DNA from: an uncultured Bacteroidales bacterium
GTDB taxonomy: Bacteria; Bacteroidota; Bacteroidia; Bacteroidales; Paludibacteraceae
Direction: 5' to 3'
NCBI GenBank assembly: GCA_900317885.1
Contig: ONIM01000011.1
Coordinates: 1 to 64,000, forward strand
DNA: 64,000 nucleotides
Shown: piece by piece, positions 8,005 through 16,770 of the stretch
Position numbering within the stretch: position 1 is the first letter of the stretch
How the letters are laid out: each line of letters starts with the position of its first letter
The notes under the pieces: model-generated
What the model was told of the DNA's origin: nothing
The model's input: only the letters and a program-made list of their open reading frames with translations
Databases searched by the model: none
Translations under genes and position numbers: made by a program

Positions 8005-9105
8005 ATGGCAAAACTGCTTTTTATACAATACCGACGTGCTGCGAAAGTGATGAACGGCGGTGATCAGTGTACCAAACGCAACTATGATATGTTGTGTCAA
8101 ACATTAGGTTCGGAGAATGTGGATGTGTTATATATGCATAACAAAGAAAACCACAGTTCCTTCGGAGCATATATACTGGGCGCAATACTCATGCCTTTCG
8201 GCTATTTCTTTGGCCTTTCTCCCCTGCGCGTGAAACAAATTGTAGCGCGCGCAAAAGGATACGAATATGTATTTATTGACCGATCTGTATTTGGGATATT
8301 GACCAAGGAATTAAAGAAGAATGGTTACCAAGGAAAAATCATTACACATTTTCACAACGTAGAGAAATTGTATTTCAATGACAAGATGCCGCAACGATTA
8401 CCTTTCCGTTCCGTATTACTCCGTTGCGCTGATATAAATGATGCTTATGCATGCCATTATTCGGATGATGTGATTGTTTTGAACAAACGCGATGCGGAGC
8501 AACTGAAAGCCTTGTATCAGGCTGATATCAAAACGATTATTCCTATTTCTATGCCTGATAAAGCAGCAGATATAAAGCCCTTAGACGAATTGACGTCACC
8601 GAAACTCAAATGCTTATTTGTAGGTTCCTATTTTACTCCGAACAATGAGGGTATAATTTGGTTTATGCGTAGCGTGGCTCCGCATGTGAATGTAGAAATC
8701 AAGATAGTAGGAAAGGGGATGAGTAAACTGAAAAGTGAAAATCAAGAACTGCTTCAAGCTATTGATGTTGTTTTTGATGCTCCGGATTTAACTCCTTACT
8801 TTTTATGGGCTGATGTGTTAGTACTTCCTATTTTCTCTGGTAGCGGTATGAAAGTTAAAACCTGTGAGAGTCTCATGTTCGGAAGAAATATCATTGGCAC
8901 AGAGGAGGCTTTTGAGGGGTATGCAATTCATGATAAAGAAAGTGGGTGGCGATGCAATACTGCGGACGAATATATCTCCTGCATCAATGATTTTATCAGC
9001 AACCCTGTCCCAAAGTTCAATAAAGCCGCTCGCCAACTATATCTCAATCATTATTCTTTTGATTCCGCGCTTCGGGAAGTGCGCAAAATGTTGATGAGCA
9101 AATAA
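8005..9105 (+). CDS. Glycosyltransferase (GT4-like, GT-B fold)
   Basis: A 366-residue GT-B glycosyltransferase. The C-terminal half has the usual nucleotide-sugar-binding run: KCLFVGSYFTPNNEGIIWF, then VLVLPIFSGSGMKVKTCESL and IIGTEEAFEGY, with E288 in the CESL segment at the expected donor-binding position. The N-terminal acceptor domain carries a hydrophobic stretch (AYILGAILMPFGYFFGLSPL) that may contact the membrane. It starts 4 bp after LicD and ends the plus-strand operon, so it probably builds the glycan that LicD decorates. The donor sugar cannot be predicted. Confidence 0.82.
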   Translation: MAKLLFIQYRRAAKVMNGGDQCTKRNYDMLCQTLGSENVDVLYMHNKENHSSFGAYILGAILMPFGYFFGLSPLRVKQIVARAKGYEYVFIDRSVFGILTKELKKNGYQGKIITHFHNVEKLYFNDKMPQRLPFRSVLLRCADINDAYACHYSDDVIVLNKRDAEQLKALYQADIKTIIPISMPDKAADIKPLDELTSPKLKCLFVGSYFTPNNEGIIWFMRSVAPHVNVEIKIVGKGMSKLKSENQELLQAIDVVFDAPDLTPYFLWADVLVLPIFSGSGMKVKTCESLMFGRNIIGTEEAFEGYAIHDKESGWRCNTADEYISCINDFISNPVPKFNKAARQLYLNHYSFDSALREVRKMLMSK

Positions 9106-9112
9106 AATCGAG

Positions 9113-9132
9113 AGAATCACGATTATGATTCT
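9113..9132. terminator. Possible bidirectional terminator hairpin
   Basis: AGAATCA and TGATTCT form a 7-bp stem around a six-base loop between two converging genes. The right arm reaches the stop codon of the minus-strand GT10 gene. The stem is A+T-rich and the T tract poor, so this is a weak candidate. Confidence 0.3.
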
Positions 9133-10156
9133 ATATAATTCGTAGTGCTCTTTTCATCTTTTGTATAGCATTCCAGATTCCGGCATGTTTCCGAGCAAAG
9201 GAATATAGATGGTTCATATAAAATGCCTCAGCTATTCCCATAAAGGATCTCCGGTATGCTTTTACTTCGCGTTTACGCTCTTTGAGTTTCTTTAGTGTCC
9301 AATAATCACGAGAAAAACGTCTGGCAGCCTGCGGTTCTTGGTCAAAGATATGAAATATAAAAGCTTTTAGGTCATCTCGTAACTCTAAAGCGGCCTTTGA
9401 TTCTAACAACGCCGGTGTCTCTACCATCTTTTGCCATAACGCGTCGTTCTGATCAATCTCTTTGACGAGCTCAATCACGCTTTCCCAATTAGGAAAATCG
9501 TTACAATTGATAAACGCCTCTTTGTTAAACGTTTCTGCAACACGTGGATCGCCCCAATAAATCGGAACAGTCTGTGCCGCAAAAGATTGCATTAACTTTT
9601 CTGTCGTATATCCCGGATGGCACGCGTTCTCAAAGGCTATAGAGAACTTATGCTTTTTTTGAAATGCTAACTTATCCGCTACTGGCCCGCCCACATTATT
9701 GCGCCATCTTCCGCCGGAGTGAACCTGTTTGTACTCCGATAGCTTATCCATAAACTGTGCGCGAGCCTCGTTCCCATGCGGGTTGGAAACTACAAAACTG
9801 CAGAAATCCGTCTTCTCACTCAATGATACGTTGTGATGTTTAGCAAGCATCGCTTCGATCTCGTTGAGGTATAATGCCCATAACGGGAAACGTATATATC
9901 GGTCGCCAAAATCAATATAATCAAACCCTATAGCATAATCGCACAGATTAAAATCAGGCGTTTGATTCTCGCCGGTGAAGAAGATTTTTACGCAGTTGTT
10001 ATAATTCAGGTGTTCATTCCCGAACACCGAATAAATCAACCACTCAGGCTCATCCGATATCTCTACTTCGTACCGTTCTTGCAGGTGCTGAAGAAAGACT
10101 CTGACTGCCGTTGCTCCTTCGTTAAAATCAACAAACTTAAGCTTTATTTTTTTCAT
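9131..10156 (-). CDS. GT10 family alpha-fucosyltransferase
   Basis: About 341 residues of the alpha-1,3/1,4-fucosyltransferase family (GT10), which use GDP-fucose. The diagnostic motif is FSIAFENACHPGYTTEKLM followed by TVPIYWGDP, matching the conserved donor-binding motif. The N-terminal half includes the IFFTGENQTPDF and YAIGFDYIDF segments typical of bacterial GT10 enzymes, and the C-terminus is basic and amphipathic, suiting membrane association. I chose the ATG at 10156 (MKKIKLKFVDF), which overlaps the YfhO stop by 4 bp, rather than a TTG 39 bp upstream. It closes the long minus-strand operon. Fucose would cap a surface glycan or glycoprotein. Confidence 0.87.
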   Translation of the reverse strand: MKKIKLKFVDFNEGATAVRVFLQHLQERYEVEISDEPEWLIYSVFGNEHLNYNNCVKIFFTGENQTPDFNLCDYAIGFDYIDFGDRYIRFPLWALYLNEIEAMLAKHHNVSLSEKTDFCSFVVSNPHGNEARAQFMDKLSEYKQVHSGGRWRNNVGGPVADKLAFQKKHKFSIAFENACHPGYTTEKLMQSFAAQTVPIYWGDPRVAETFNKEAFINCNDFPNWESVIELVKEIDQNDALWQKMVETPALLESKAALELRDDLKAFIFHIFDQEPQAARRFSRDYWTLKKLKERKREVKAYRRSFMGIAEAFYMNHLYSFARKHAGIWNAIQKMKRALRII

Positions 10157-12597
10157 GCTTTGTCTTTCTGCTTGCGGAAATAGTAATAACCGCAACTACC
10201 TAAAATGGTTAGAATTAGTATGGCGATACACGTGACAGCAATCATATCTCCTTTTTTAACACTCTCTGGCTCAAAGACCATCACAATCTTGTGGTCACCT
10301 GCCGGCACATTCATCGCACGCAGCATGTAGTTGACGCGGAAGAGTTCAGCCTCCTTGCCATCGATGGTCGCCTTCCATCCGTACGGATAATATATCTCCG
10401 AGAAGACCAGTACTTTCTCTACTTGGCTCTCCGTCTCATACTCCAGTCGTTTGGGAGAGTATGAAAGGAATTCTACACGCGCTGTCTCATCTTTTGCCGA
10501 AGATCTGCTATTCAGGAACTTCGCGAACGTGCTATCCATTACCGCTACCTTCCTCAGATCCAGCGTTCGCAATGCCTCCGATTCCTCGTTGGCGGTATTA
10601 ACTACCAGAACGGAATCCACAAACCATGCATTTCCGAATGCCTCCGGGTTGTACTCAACGCGCGGAGCACCATTATTACCCTTCACTACGAAATATCGGG
10701 TATTCAGCATGTTATATACGTTCATGTTCATCCGGCTCAGGTGTTCGTCTATCAAATCCTGATACCTTCTCAGCTTAGCTGCCGAGTAACCGCCTACGGA
10801 GTGCAGCCTGTAGCCGGTACGCGCCTCATTAAACGGATTGCCTGTCAGATTAAAGACACGGTAATAATCCTTGTCTTGCAAAATCTGCTCTTCCCAAGGC
10901 TGGATCTTAAAGGCTTTATCACGATCTTTGGTGCTTACGAACATACCATCGTTGCAGAAGCGTTTATCCACCGGCCACATGTCTAAAACCACCAACGCTG
11001 TCATCGCCAGACCCAAATATACGGTCTTAAACGGCTTCTTAACATAGATGTACAGCAGGATGGTTGCTGCAGCTACAAACCCCAGCGAACGCCATGCATC
11101 GGCTGTCATCATCGCTGCGCGTTGGTCTAAAATCATCCGGTAGATCTCATTGCCTACCTGATCTTTCCAACTCCTGTCGTAACTCGATGTGAAGCTGCAC
11201 AAACTCTCTCCAAACAGGGCGAAAAGCAGGCACACTCCGGCTGTCACACCGCCCGCAATCAGTACGTATAGACCATTCTTGTTATCTTTTTTCTCGCTGT
11301 CGCTCACTAATTTTTGCAGCCCTAAGAATGCCAGTAATGGCATCGTGATCTCCGCTACAATCAGTATGGACTCGACCGCGCGGAACTTATTGTACATCGG
11401 GAAATACGTGAAGAAGAACTCCGTCAGCCACATCATATTTTTGCCCCAACTGAGGAACAAAGAGAACAAGGTTGCTACCAACAATGCCCATTTATACGGC
11501 CCTGAAACAATCATCAATCCCAGCAGGAACAGGAAACAGATGATGGCTCCCATATATACCGGACCGCTCGTAAACGCTTTCTCGCCCCAATAAGTCGGAG
11601 CGCCTTGACAGAATTGTTTAGCGCTATTGCGAGGCACGCCGGCTTTGACTAATTCCTGATACAAAACGGATTTCTCGCCCACATTGAAACCGCTTGCGCC
11701 TCCCATATAATTGGGTATAAGAAACGTCATCGTCTCGCCTTTACCATAGCTCCAAGCCGTCGCGTAATCCAGATCCAGACCTTCGGTCTTATTCTTCTCA
11801 TCCGTCACTTTTACTAAGTCCGAATGGCCGCCGCGCATGGTCTCTTTCGCGTACTCGCGGTTGGCAAAGAATCCTGACGCTCCGATACCTAAACCGACAC
11901 CAAATGACGCCGCAAAAACCAAGGTGGCGATACCTAACTCTTTCCATTGTTTAGCCCGCGCGTGGATGTAAATCTCTGCGATATACAGCACGCCGATCAG
12001 CATGCAGATATAATACGCCATCTGCGGGTGGATGTAGAAGCCAAGCGGGATAAAAAACATCATCAGTATAGCGCCCAACGCGTATTTATGACGCATCGTC
12101 AGGATAAATCCGACCATCGCTATCGTCATCCATGTGATTGCGATACTCTTGGCATTATGCGTAGCGGCGATGATGACAAAGAAATAACTCGACAGCGAGA
12201 TCGCAAACGATCCCGCCAGACTTAGCCATTTATCTACCTCAAAACTGCGCAGCAACGCGTAGAACGCAATCAGATAAAACAGCATCAGAAAATATACATT
12301 CCTTGCGCCCCAATGGAAAAACCAATATACAGGCCGTAAAATCTGGGTCGCCTTGTACCGGAATCCGCCGATCTGATAAGCCGGCATACCAGAGAACTGT
12401 GCGTTCGTCCAATAACTGCTTTCGCCTGTCTGCTGGTAGTAATTCCAACCTTCTTGAACCGCGGCTGTGCCATTGATATTATCGCCGCCATAAATCACTT
12501 TTCCCTCTACTGCGGGGAAAAAATACAGCAGCGAAGCAACGATAAAAATTCCCAAGATCACCAATTCCGGCGCAATCTTTTTCCAATTAATCTTCAT
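10153..12597 (-). CDS. YfhO family multi-pass membrane protein
   Basis: An 814-residue membrane protein of the YfhO family. It has about a dozen or more hydrophobic segments, starting with VILGIFIVASLLYFFPAVEG and ending with IAVTCIAILILTILGSCGYY before a basic tail. A large soluble C-terminal region precedes the last segment. Family members are GT-C-like glycosyltransferases; in Gram-positives YfhO glycosylates lipoteichoic acid, and in Bacteroidetes the substrate is unknown. The motif YGGDNINGTAAVQEG after the first membrane segment is where a catalytic aspartate would be expected. It lies between a GT2 gene (5-bp gap) and a GT10 gene (4-bp overlap), supporting a role in surface glycan transfer. 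Confidence 0.88.
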   Translation of the reverse strand: MKINWKKIAPELVILGIFIVASLLYFFPAVEGKVIYGGDNINGTAAVQEGWNYYQQTGESSYWTNAQFSGMPAYQIGGFRYKATQILRPVYWFFHWGARNVYFLMLFYLIAFYALLRSFEVDKWLSLAGSFAISLSSYFFVIIAATHNAKSIAITWMTIAMVGFILTMRHKYALGAILMMFFIPLGFYIHPQMAYYICMLIGVLYIAEIYIHARAKQWKELGIATLVFAASFGVGLGIGASGFFANREYAKETMRGGHSDLVKVTDEKNKTEGLDLDYATAWSYGKGETMTFLIPNYMGGASGFNVGEKSVLYQELVKAGVPRNSAKQFCQGAPTYWGEKAFTSGPVYMGAIICFLFLLGLMIVSGPYKWALLVATLFSLFLSWGKNMMWLTEFFFTYFPMYNKFRAVESILIVAEITMPLLAFLGLQKLVSDSEKKDNKNGLYVLIAGGVTAGVCLLFALFGESLCSFTSSYDRSWKDQVGNEIYRMILDQRAAMMTADAWRSLGFVAAATILLYIYVKKPFKTVYLGLAMTALVVLDMWPVDKRFCNDGMFVSTKDRDKAFKIQPWEEQILQDKDYYRVFNLTGNPFNEARTGYRLHSVGGYSAAKLRRYQDLIDEHLSRMNMNVYNMLNTRYFVVKGNNGAPRVEYNPEAFGNAWFVDSVLVVNTANEESEALRTLDLRKVAVMDSTFAKFLNSRSSAKDETARVEFLSYSPKRLEYETESQVEKVLVFSEIYYPYGWKATIDGKEAELFRVNYMLRAMNVPAGDHKIVMVFEPESVKKGDMIAVTCIAILILTILGSCGYYYFRKQKDKA

Positions 12598-12602
12598 ATA
12601 TC

Positions 12603-13622
12603 TTATTTATAAAAATTCTTTCGAAATGCTTGAAAATCATTCTCTTTCAACACCAGACAATGCCACACAGCCCTCAAAAATCCTGTCCCGTAACCAATCA
12701 ACTGCACAAATGCCGCCACGCAGGACAAGCAACCTACGTACAAACTGCGACTCAAGTAAGACGCATCTAAGACTAATCCTAGACCATACAGCATCAGTAA
12801 CGCTACCGGTAGGCATGTTATCCAAGGGTTCTGCAGCCCTATTCCGATTCCTGAAATCAGCACTAAAAACACTACTCCGACCGTAAAAACCGACGGCAAC
12901 AGGTGTACTAATTTTAGGGTCTTCGGGTATTTCTGATACAGGTGAATCCGTGCGATGCCGGAGTTATGCACCTGCTTGAAAAACTGCTTGAATGTACTTC
13001 TGCGTTTGTGGTACACCCACGCTTCCTCAAACAGCCGGCACTTATATCCGTTCTCAAAGATACGTATCGAGAAGTCGATGTCTTCGCCGAAACGCATACT
13101 GCTGTCAAATCCGCCTAACGCATTGAAGACGCTTCGTTTAACGCCTAAGTTAAAACTCCTCGGGTAGAACTTGTCCATCTTCTTCTTGCCGCCGCGAATA
13201 CCGCCTGTCGTCAGAAAACTTGTCATCGAATAACTGATAGCTTTCTGTATCGGACTAAAATCCGGGTGTGCTGCGTCCGGTCCGCCAAAAGCGTCCGCGT
13301 CTTCCTTCGCCAATTCCGCCTCTATTGCTTCAATGTATCCTTCCGGCGCAATAATATCGCTATCTACAATCAGCAAATAATCGCCTTTTGCCCGCTCTGC
13401 GCCATAGTTGCGCGCTGCACTCGGACCGCCGTTCTCTTTCTGAAAATAGTGAATGTCCAGTTTCTTGCTATACCGCCGGCACACATCTTCACACGTAATC
13501 TGCGAACCATCTTCCACAATGATCACTTCGAATCCCGACCTCGTCTGTTTGCACAGCGACGAGAGCAACTCATCTACTTCGTTCGGACGGTTATATACAG
13601 GCACAATGATACTAAACCGCAT
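12603..13622 (-). CDS. GT2 family glycosyltransferase with C-terminal membrane segments
   Basis: A 339-residue GT-A fold enzyme. The N-terminal catalytic domain shows FSIIVPVYNRPNEV, IIVEDGSQ, NGGPSAARNYGAERAKGDYL and VDSDI (the metal-binding DxD), then GGFDSSMRFGEDIDFSIR (ED catalytic base region) and YHKRRSTFKQFFKQ. Two or three hydrophobic segments follow (LLPSVFTVGVVFLVLISGIG, ITCLPVALLMLYGLGLVL), anchoring it in the inner membrane. It starts 1 bp after the MerR gene and is followed by YfhO, so the three are probably one unit. The sugar donor is unknown. Confidence 0.87.
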   Translation of the reverse strand: MRFSIIVPVYNRPNEVDELLSSLCKQTRSGFEVIIVEDGSQITCEDVCRRYSKKLDIHYFQKENGGPSAARNYGAERAKGDYLLIVDSDIIAPEGYIEAIEAELAKEDADAFGGPDAAHPDFSPIQKAISYSMTSFLTTGGIRGGKKKMDKFYPRSFNLGVKRSVFNALGGFDSSMRFGEDIDFSIRIFENGYKCRLFEEAWVYHKRRSTFKQFFKQVHNSGIARIHLYQKYPKTLKLVHLLPSVFTVGVVFLVLISGIGIGLQNPWITCLPVALLMLYGLGLVLDASYLSRSLYVGCLSCVAAFVQLIGYGTGFLRAVWHCLVLKENDFQAFRKNFYK

Positions 13623-13623
13623 A

Positions 13624-13953
13624 TTACTTAATCAGTTTTCGGATTTCACATAATTCCTCCCGCACACGCATCAATATCTCTACCGCGGATTGTCGTTCGT
13701 CGGAGTGTCGGGTATTTCCTTTGAGTTCTTTGCGGATGGCTTCCATGCGCGTGATTTTCATCTCATCGCGGATATATTTGATGCGCTTGATCACTTCCTG
13801 ATCCTCACGCGTGTAATAACGGTTGCCATGACCGTCTTTACGAGGACTCAGTTCCTCAAACTGCGTCTCCCAATACCGCAGCGTGGATACAGGAACTCCT
13901 GTCTCCAACTCCGTCTCGCGCAGCGAGTAATATGTCTTTTCGCCTTCAATCAT
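13624..13953 (-). CDS. MerR family transcriptional regulator
   Basis: A 109-residue MerR-type protein. The N-terminal winged helix reads YSLRETELETGVPVSTLRYW followed by ETQFEELSPRKDGHGNRYYT, and then the REDQEVIKRIKYIRDEMK dimerisation helix. There is no C-terminal effector-binding domain and no cysteine cluster, so it is not an obvious metal sensor. Such short MerR proteins are common in Bacteroidetes next to the DUF5683/transglycosylase block, with unknown ligand. It sits between the transglycosylase and GT2 genes. Just upstream of its ATG is a tandem repeat (13954-13979) where a ribosome-binding region would be. Confidence 0.88.
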   Translation of the reverse strand: MIEGEKTYYSLRETELETGVPVSTLRYWETQFEELSPRKDGHGNRYYTREDQEVIKRIKYIRDEMKITRMEAIRKELKGNTRHSDERQSAVEILMRVREELCEIRKLIK

Positions 13954-13979
13954 TATACACTATACACCATACACCGTAC
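13954..13979 (-). repeat. Short tandem repeat upstream of the MerR start
   Basis: Four imperfect copies of an 8-9-bp unit (ggtgtayr on the coding strand) fill the 29-bp gap between the transglycosylase stop and the MerR ATG. Confidence 0.7.
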
Positions 13980-13982
13980 ACC

Positions 13983-15359
13983 TTACCGGCAAATCTTCAG
14001 CTTTTTACCCTCACGGATATTATCGTTCTTCAGGCCGTTCCACTGCTTCAACTGCTTTACCGAGCAATGGAATTTCTTCGCAATACCTCCTAAAGTATCG
14101 CCTCTTTTGATGGTATAATACGTCACGCCGTTGACGCGGTATGCTCCGTTGACAGACGTCATCTTCGCCAGGTCAATCTCCGCGCGGCGGTTATTAATCA
14201 AACTATCCGCCTTATACGCCGCGATACTATCTGCGTGGTCGATATACAGACCCATCTTATCTGCAGGCAAGCATAGCGCATAACTCTTTCCTCCGGGAAG
14301 AATGTCACGCGAGTATTGCGGATTGAGCCTGCGCAGCTCGTCCATCTCGATATCCAGATTCTTGCTCAATTGATGCAAGTGCAGCCTTTGCGTCGTCCGG
14401 ATGGTATCGGTAATCAGCACTTTCTGCTCGATTAGAGCCTTGCATATACCATGCTCCTGACCGTAGTTCATTGCATAATTGGCTGCAATAAAAATAGGCA
14501 CATAGTTCCTTGTCTCGCGAGGCAGGAAAGGATAGATAGACCAGAAATCCCGCTTGCCGCCGGAGCGACGGATGGCCTTATTGACATTTCCGCTACCGCA
14601 GTTATAAGCCGCAATGACTAAGTTCCAGTCGTGGTAGATAGAGTACATACTGCTCAAGAACCGGCATGCAGCCTCCGTGGACTTGATCGGATCCATTCGC
14701 TCATCGACCAGAGAGTTCACCTCCAGACCGAATAACTTACCCGTAGCCGGCATGAACTGCCAAAGACCCGCAGCTCCGGCATGCGAGCGAGCCATGGGAT
14801 TCAGCGCCGATTCGATGATCGGCACGTATTTCAGTTCGTACGGCAGGTCGTAACGTGCTAAAGCCTCCTCGAAAATCGGGAAGTAGTACTCGCTCATGCG
14901 CATCAACCGTGCTACCTGTTTGGGATTATGTTTGACGTACCTTATGATAAACGCGCGTACGCGCTCGTTATAAGGCAACTCAATCACGCACGGCAATGCC
15001 TGAAGCCGCGCCTTGTACACCGAATCAGACAGTACCGTGGTGTCATGCACCGATACACAATCGGTTGTATCGAGCCATTGTAGACTCCAATCTAACGAAC
15101 GGAGCTCAATATCCGTCAGATCACTATCGTTCCAAAGCGTGTAAAACGGCTGAAGCGGCGTAATCTCTACCGCTGTGTCTTCGGTTACTAACGAGTCTGC
15201 CGCGGTCATCGGTACTAATTCCAACGACTCCACACTCGCACTATCAGCACTCACACTATCCGGAGTGAGAGCCTGTATTTCTTTCACTTCCTGCACTTCC
15301 TGCGCGCACACCATACCTGCTGCGCCTAGAAGTAGTCCTATTAAAATAAACTTTTTCAA
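13983..15359 (-). CDS. Lytic transglycosylase with LysM domain (MltD-like)
   Basis: A 458-residue secreted murein hydrolase. A signal peptide (FILIGLLLGAAGMVCA) is followed by a Ser/Asp/Glu-rich linker. The SLT domain at about residues 150-290 has PIIESALNPMARSHAGAAG, with the catalytic glutamate in IIES, then GLWQFMPATGKLFGL and VIAAYNCGSGNVNKAI. A C-terminal LysM (YTIKRGDTLGGIAKKFHCSV) binds peptidoglycan. The start codon is TTG, overlapping the DUF5683 stop as TTGA; no ATG fits. Family enzymes cleave the MurNAc-GlcNAc bond to give 1,6-anhydro-muropeptides. It is part of the conserved Bacteroidetes order parA-parB-DUF5683-transglycosylase. Confidence 0.9.
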   Translation of the reverse strand: MKKFILIGLLLGAAGMVCAQEVQEVKEIQALTPDSVSADSASVESLELVPMTAADSLVTEDTAVEITPLQPFYTLWNDSDLTDIELRSLDWSLQWLDTTDCVSVHDTTVLSDSVYKARLQALPCVIELPYNERVRAFIIRYVKHNPKQVARLMRMSEYYFPIFEEALARYDLPYELKYVPIIESALNPMARSHAGAAGLWQFMPATGKLFGLEVNSLVDERMDPIKSTEAACRFLSSMYSIYHDWNLVIAAYNCGSGNVNKAIRRSGGKRDFWSIYPFLPRETRNYVPIFIAANYAMNYGQEHGICKALIEQKVLITDTIRTTQRLHLHQLSKNLDIEMDELRRLNPQYSRDILPGGKSYALCLPADKMGLYIDHADSIAAYKADSLINNRRAEIDLAKMTSVNGAYRVNGVTYYTIKRGDTLGGIAKKFHCSVKQLKQWNGLKNDNIREGKKLKICR

Positions 15360-15946
15360 AACTGTATAGCTAATTTTATTTCAGCACTCTTTTGCTGGTT
15401 TTGCAAATCATAATATATCTGAGGCTCTACGTTCAGCGTCAAGTCCGGCGAGATGTCGTAGTCAAACAGCTGTGCATCTACATAGGCGTCTATCAGACTC
15501 AGCGCATACACAATGACGGTTGCTAAGATTGAGTAGTCGCGATACCTGCGGTAGATGCTCTGCTGGTTTTTGAGGGTGTTGAGCCATGTGTTTTGTCCGC
15601 CTACGCGCTCTAAGTTGTACCCCTCCGGAATGACGGCTATATAACTTTTACTCGGGTCCTCACTTACTGTGCCGGCCTGAATGTCGTTATATAGATCCAA
15701 GTATGCTGTCTTATATCCGTCATGCCGGTTGCTGGTCCAGTTGATTGCGTATCCGCAGCCCATAAATGCGCCATATACAATCGGTAACTTCCAATAGGAC
15801 TTGTTGTATATCTGTCCGGCGCCCGGGAAAATAACACCCAGCCAGACCGCTTTATTTGCGTCCGGTTTCTTGAAGAACACACTGTCCTGCTGCGCAAAGA
15901 CTTGCATCGGTAGGATCAGCAATAATATAATCCACCAGCGTTTCAA
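15356..15946 (-). CDS. DUF5683 domain membrane-associated protein
   Basis: A 196-residue protein of the DUF5683 family, found in Bacteroidetes next to ParB. It has a signal-like start (RWWIILLLILPMQVFA), a mid hydrophobic segment, and the family motif AVWLGVIFPGAGQIYNKSYW followed by KLPIVYGAFMGCGYAI. A second hydrophobic stretch (YSILATVIVYALSLIDAYVD) follows. The start is TTG and overlaps the ParB stop as TTGA. The function is unknown; location between chromosome segregation genes and a murein hydrolase suggests an envelope role. The C-terminal strands could insert in the outer membrane. Confidence 0.85.
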   Translation of the reverse strand: MKRWWIILLLILPMQVFAQQDSVFFKKPDANKAVWLGVIFPGAGQIYNKSYWKLPIVYGAFMGCGYAINWTSNRHDGYKTAYLDLYNDIQAGTVSEDPSKSYIAVIPEGYNLERVGGQNTWLNTLKNQQSIYRRYRDYSILATVIVYALSLIDAYVDAQLFDYDISPDLTLNVEPQIYYDLQNQQKSAEIKLAIQF

Positions 15947-16770
15947 CTTAACTTCTGTACGATCGTTTCCAGTTCCTGCTCGTTGCCAAAAGCGATGGTC
16001 ACTTTTCCGCTTTGGATCTTCACCTTCATACCCGTGCGGGCGCTCAGATTCTTCTCTAACTCGCTGTACGGGTTAGCGCTTTTCTCTTTCTTCGGCTTCG
16101 CAGCGCCCTTGTCCTCTTGAGCCAGTTCTTCCACTTTGCGCACCGACAGCCCCTCACGCAAGATCCGTTGGTACAAAGCCAACTGATGCTCAGCCGACGG
16201 CGAAGCCAAGATCGCACGGGCGTGGCCCATCTCGATCTTCTTCTCCTTGATACCCACTTGTATCTCTGCCGGCAGTTTCAACAGACGCAGGTAGTTCGCT
16301 ACTGTTGCGCGCTTCTTGCCCACACGCTCTGCCATCCGCTCCTGGGTCAACTCATAATCATCCATTAACCGCTGGTAAGCTAACGCAATCTCAATGGCAT
16401 CCAAGTCCTCACGCTGGATGTTCTCAATCAACGCCCATTCCATCACCTGCTCGTCTTTCGCGGTGCGGATATACGCAGGAATGCGCTCTAATCCGGCCAT
16501 CTTGCTTGCCCGGAAACGACGCTCACCGGCGATGATCATATAGGTCCCGTCTCCATTGTCTCGCAGCGTAATCGGGGAGATTACTCCATGCTCGCGGATG
16601 GAATCCGATAACTCTTGCAACGCCTCTTCGTCAAACGACCGACGCGGCTGATCGGGGTTCGCTACTATCGCGCTGATCTCTATCTCCGAGATCGAACTGC
16701 CGCCGTTGGTATCTACATGCGAGGTGTCTATCAAGGCATCCAATCCTCGCCCTAATCCAGTCTTTTTCAT
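15943..16770 (-). CDS. parB: Chromosome-partitioning protein ParB
   Basis: A 275-residue ParB/Spo0J protein, a CTPase that loads at parS and spreads on DNA. The start GLGRGLDALI is the conserved ParA-activating peptide. The ParB/Srx domain has PRRSFDEEALQELSDSIREH and the CTP-binding IIAGERRFRASKMAGL. The helix-turn-helix region has ENIQREDLDAIEIALAYQRL and MAERVGKKRATVANYLRLL. The C-terminal dimerisation domain ends the protein. It overlaps parA by 4 bp (ATGA). No convincing parS palindrome was seen in this window. Confidence 0.95.
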   Translation of the reverse strand: MKKTGLGRGLDALIDTSHVDTNGGSSISEIEISAIVANPDQPRRSFDEEALQELSDSIREHGVISPITLRDNGDGTYMIIAGERRFRASKMAGLERIPAYIRTAKDEQVMEWALIENIQREDLDAIEIALAYQRLMDDYELTQERMAERVGKKRATVANYLRLLKLPAEIQVGIKEKKIEMGHARAILASPSAEHQLALYQRILREGLSVRKVEELAQEDKGAAKPKKEKSANPYSELEKNLSARTGMKVKIQSGKVTIAFGNEQELETIVQKLS

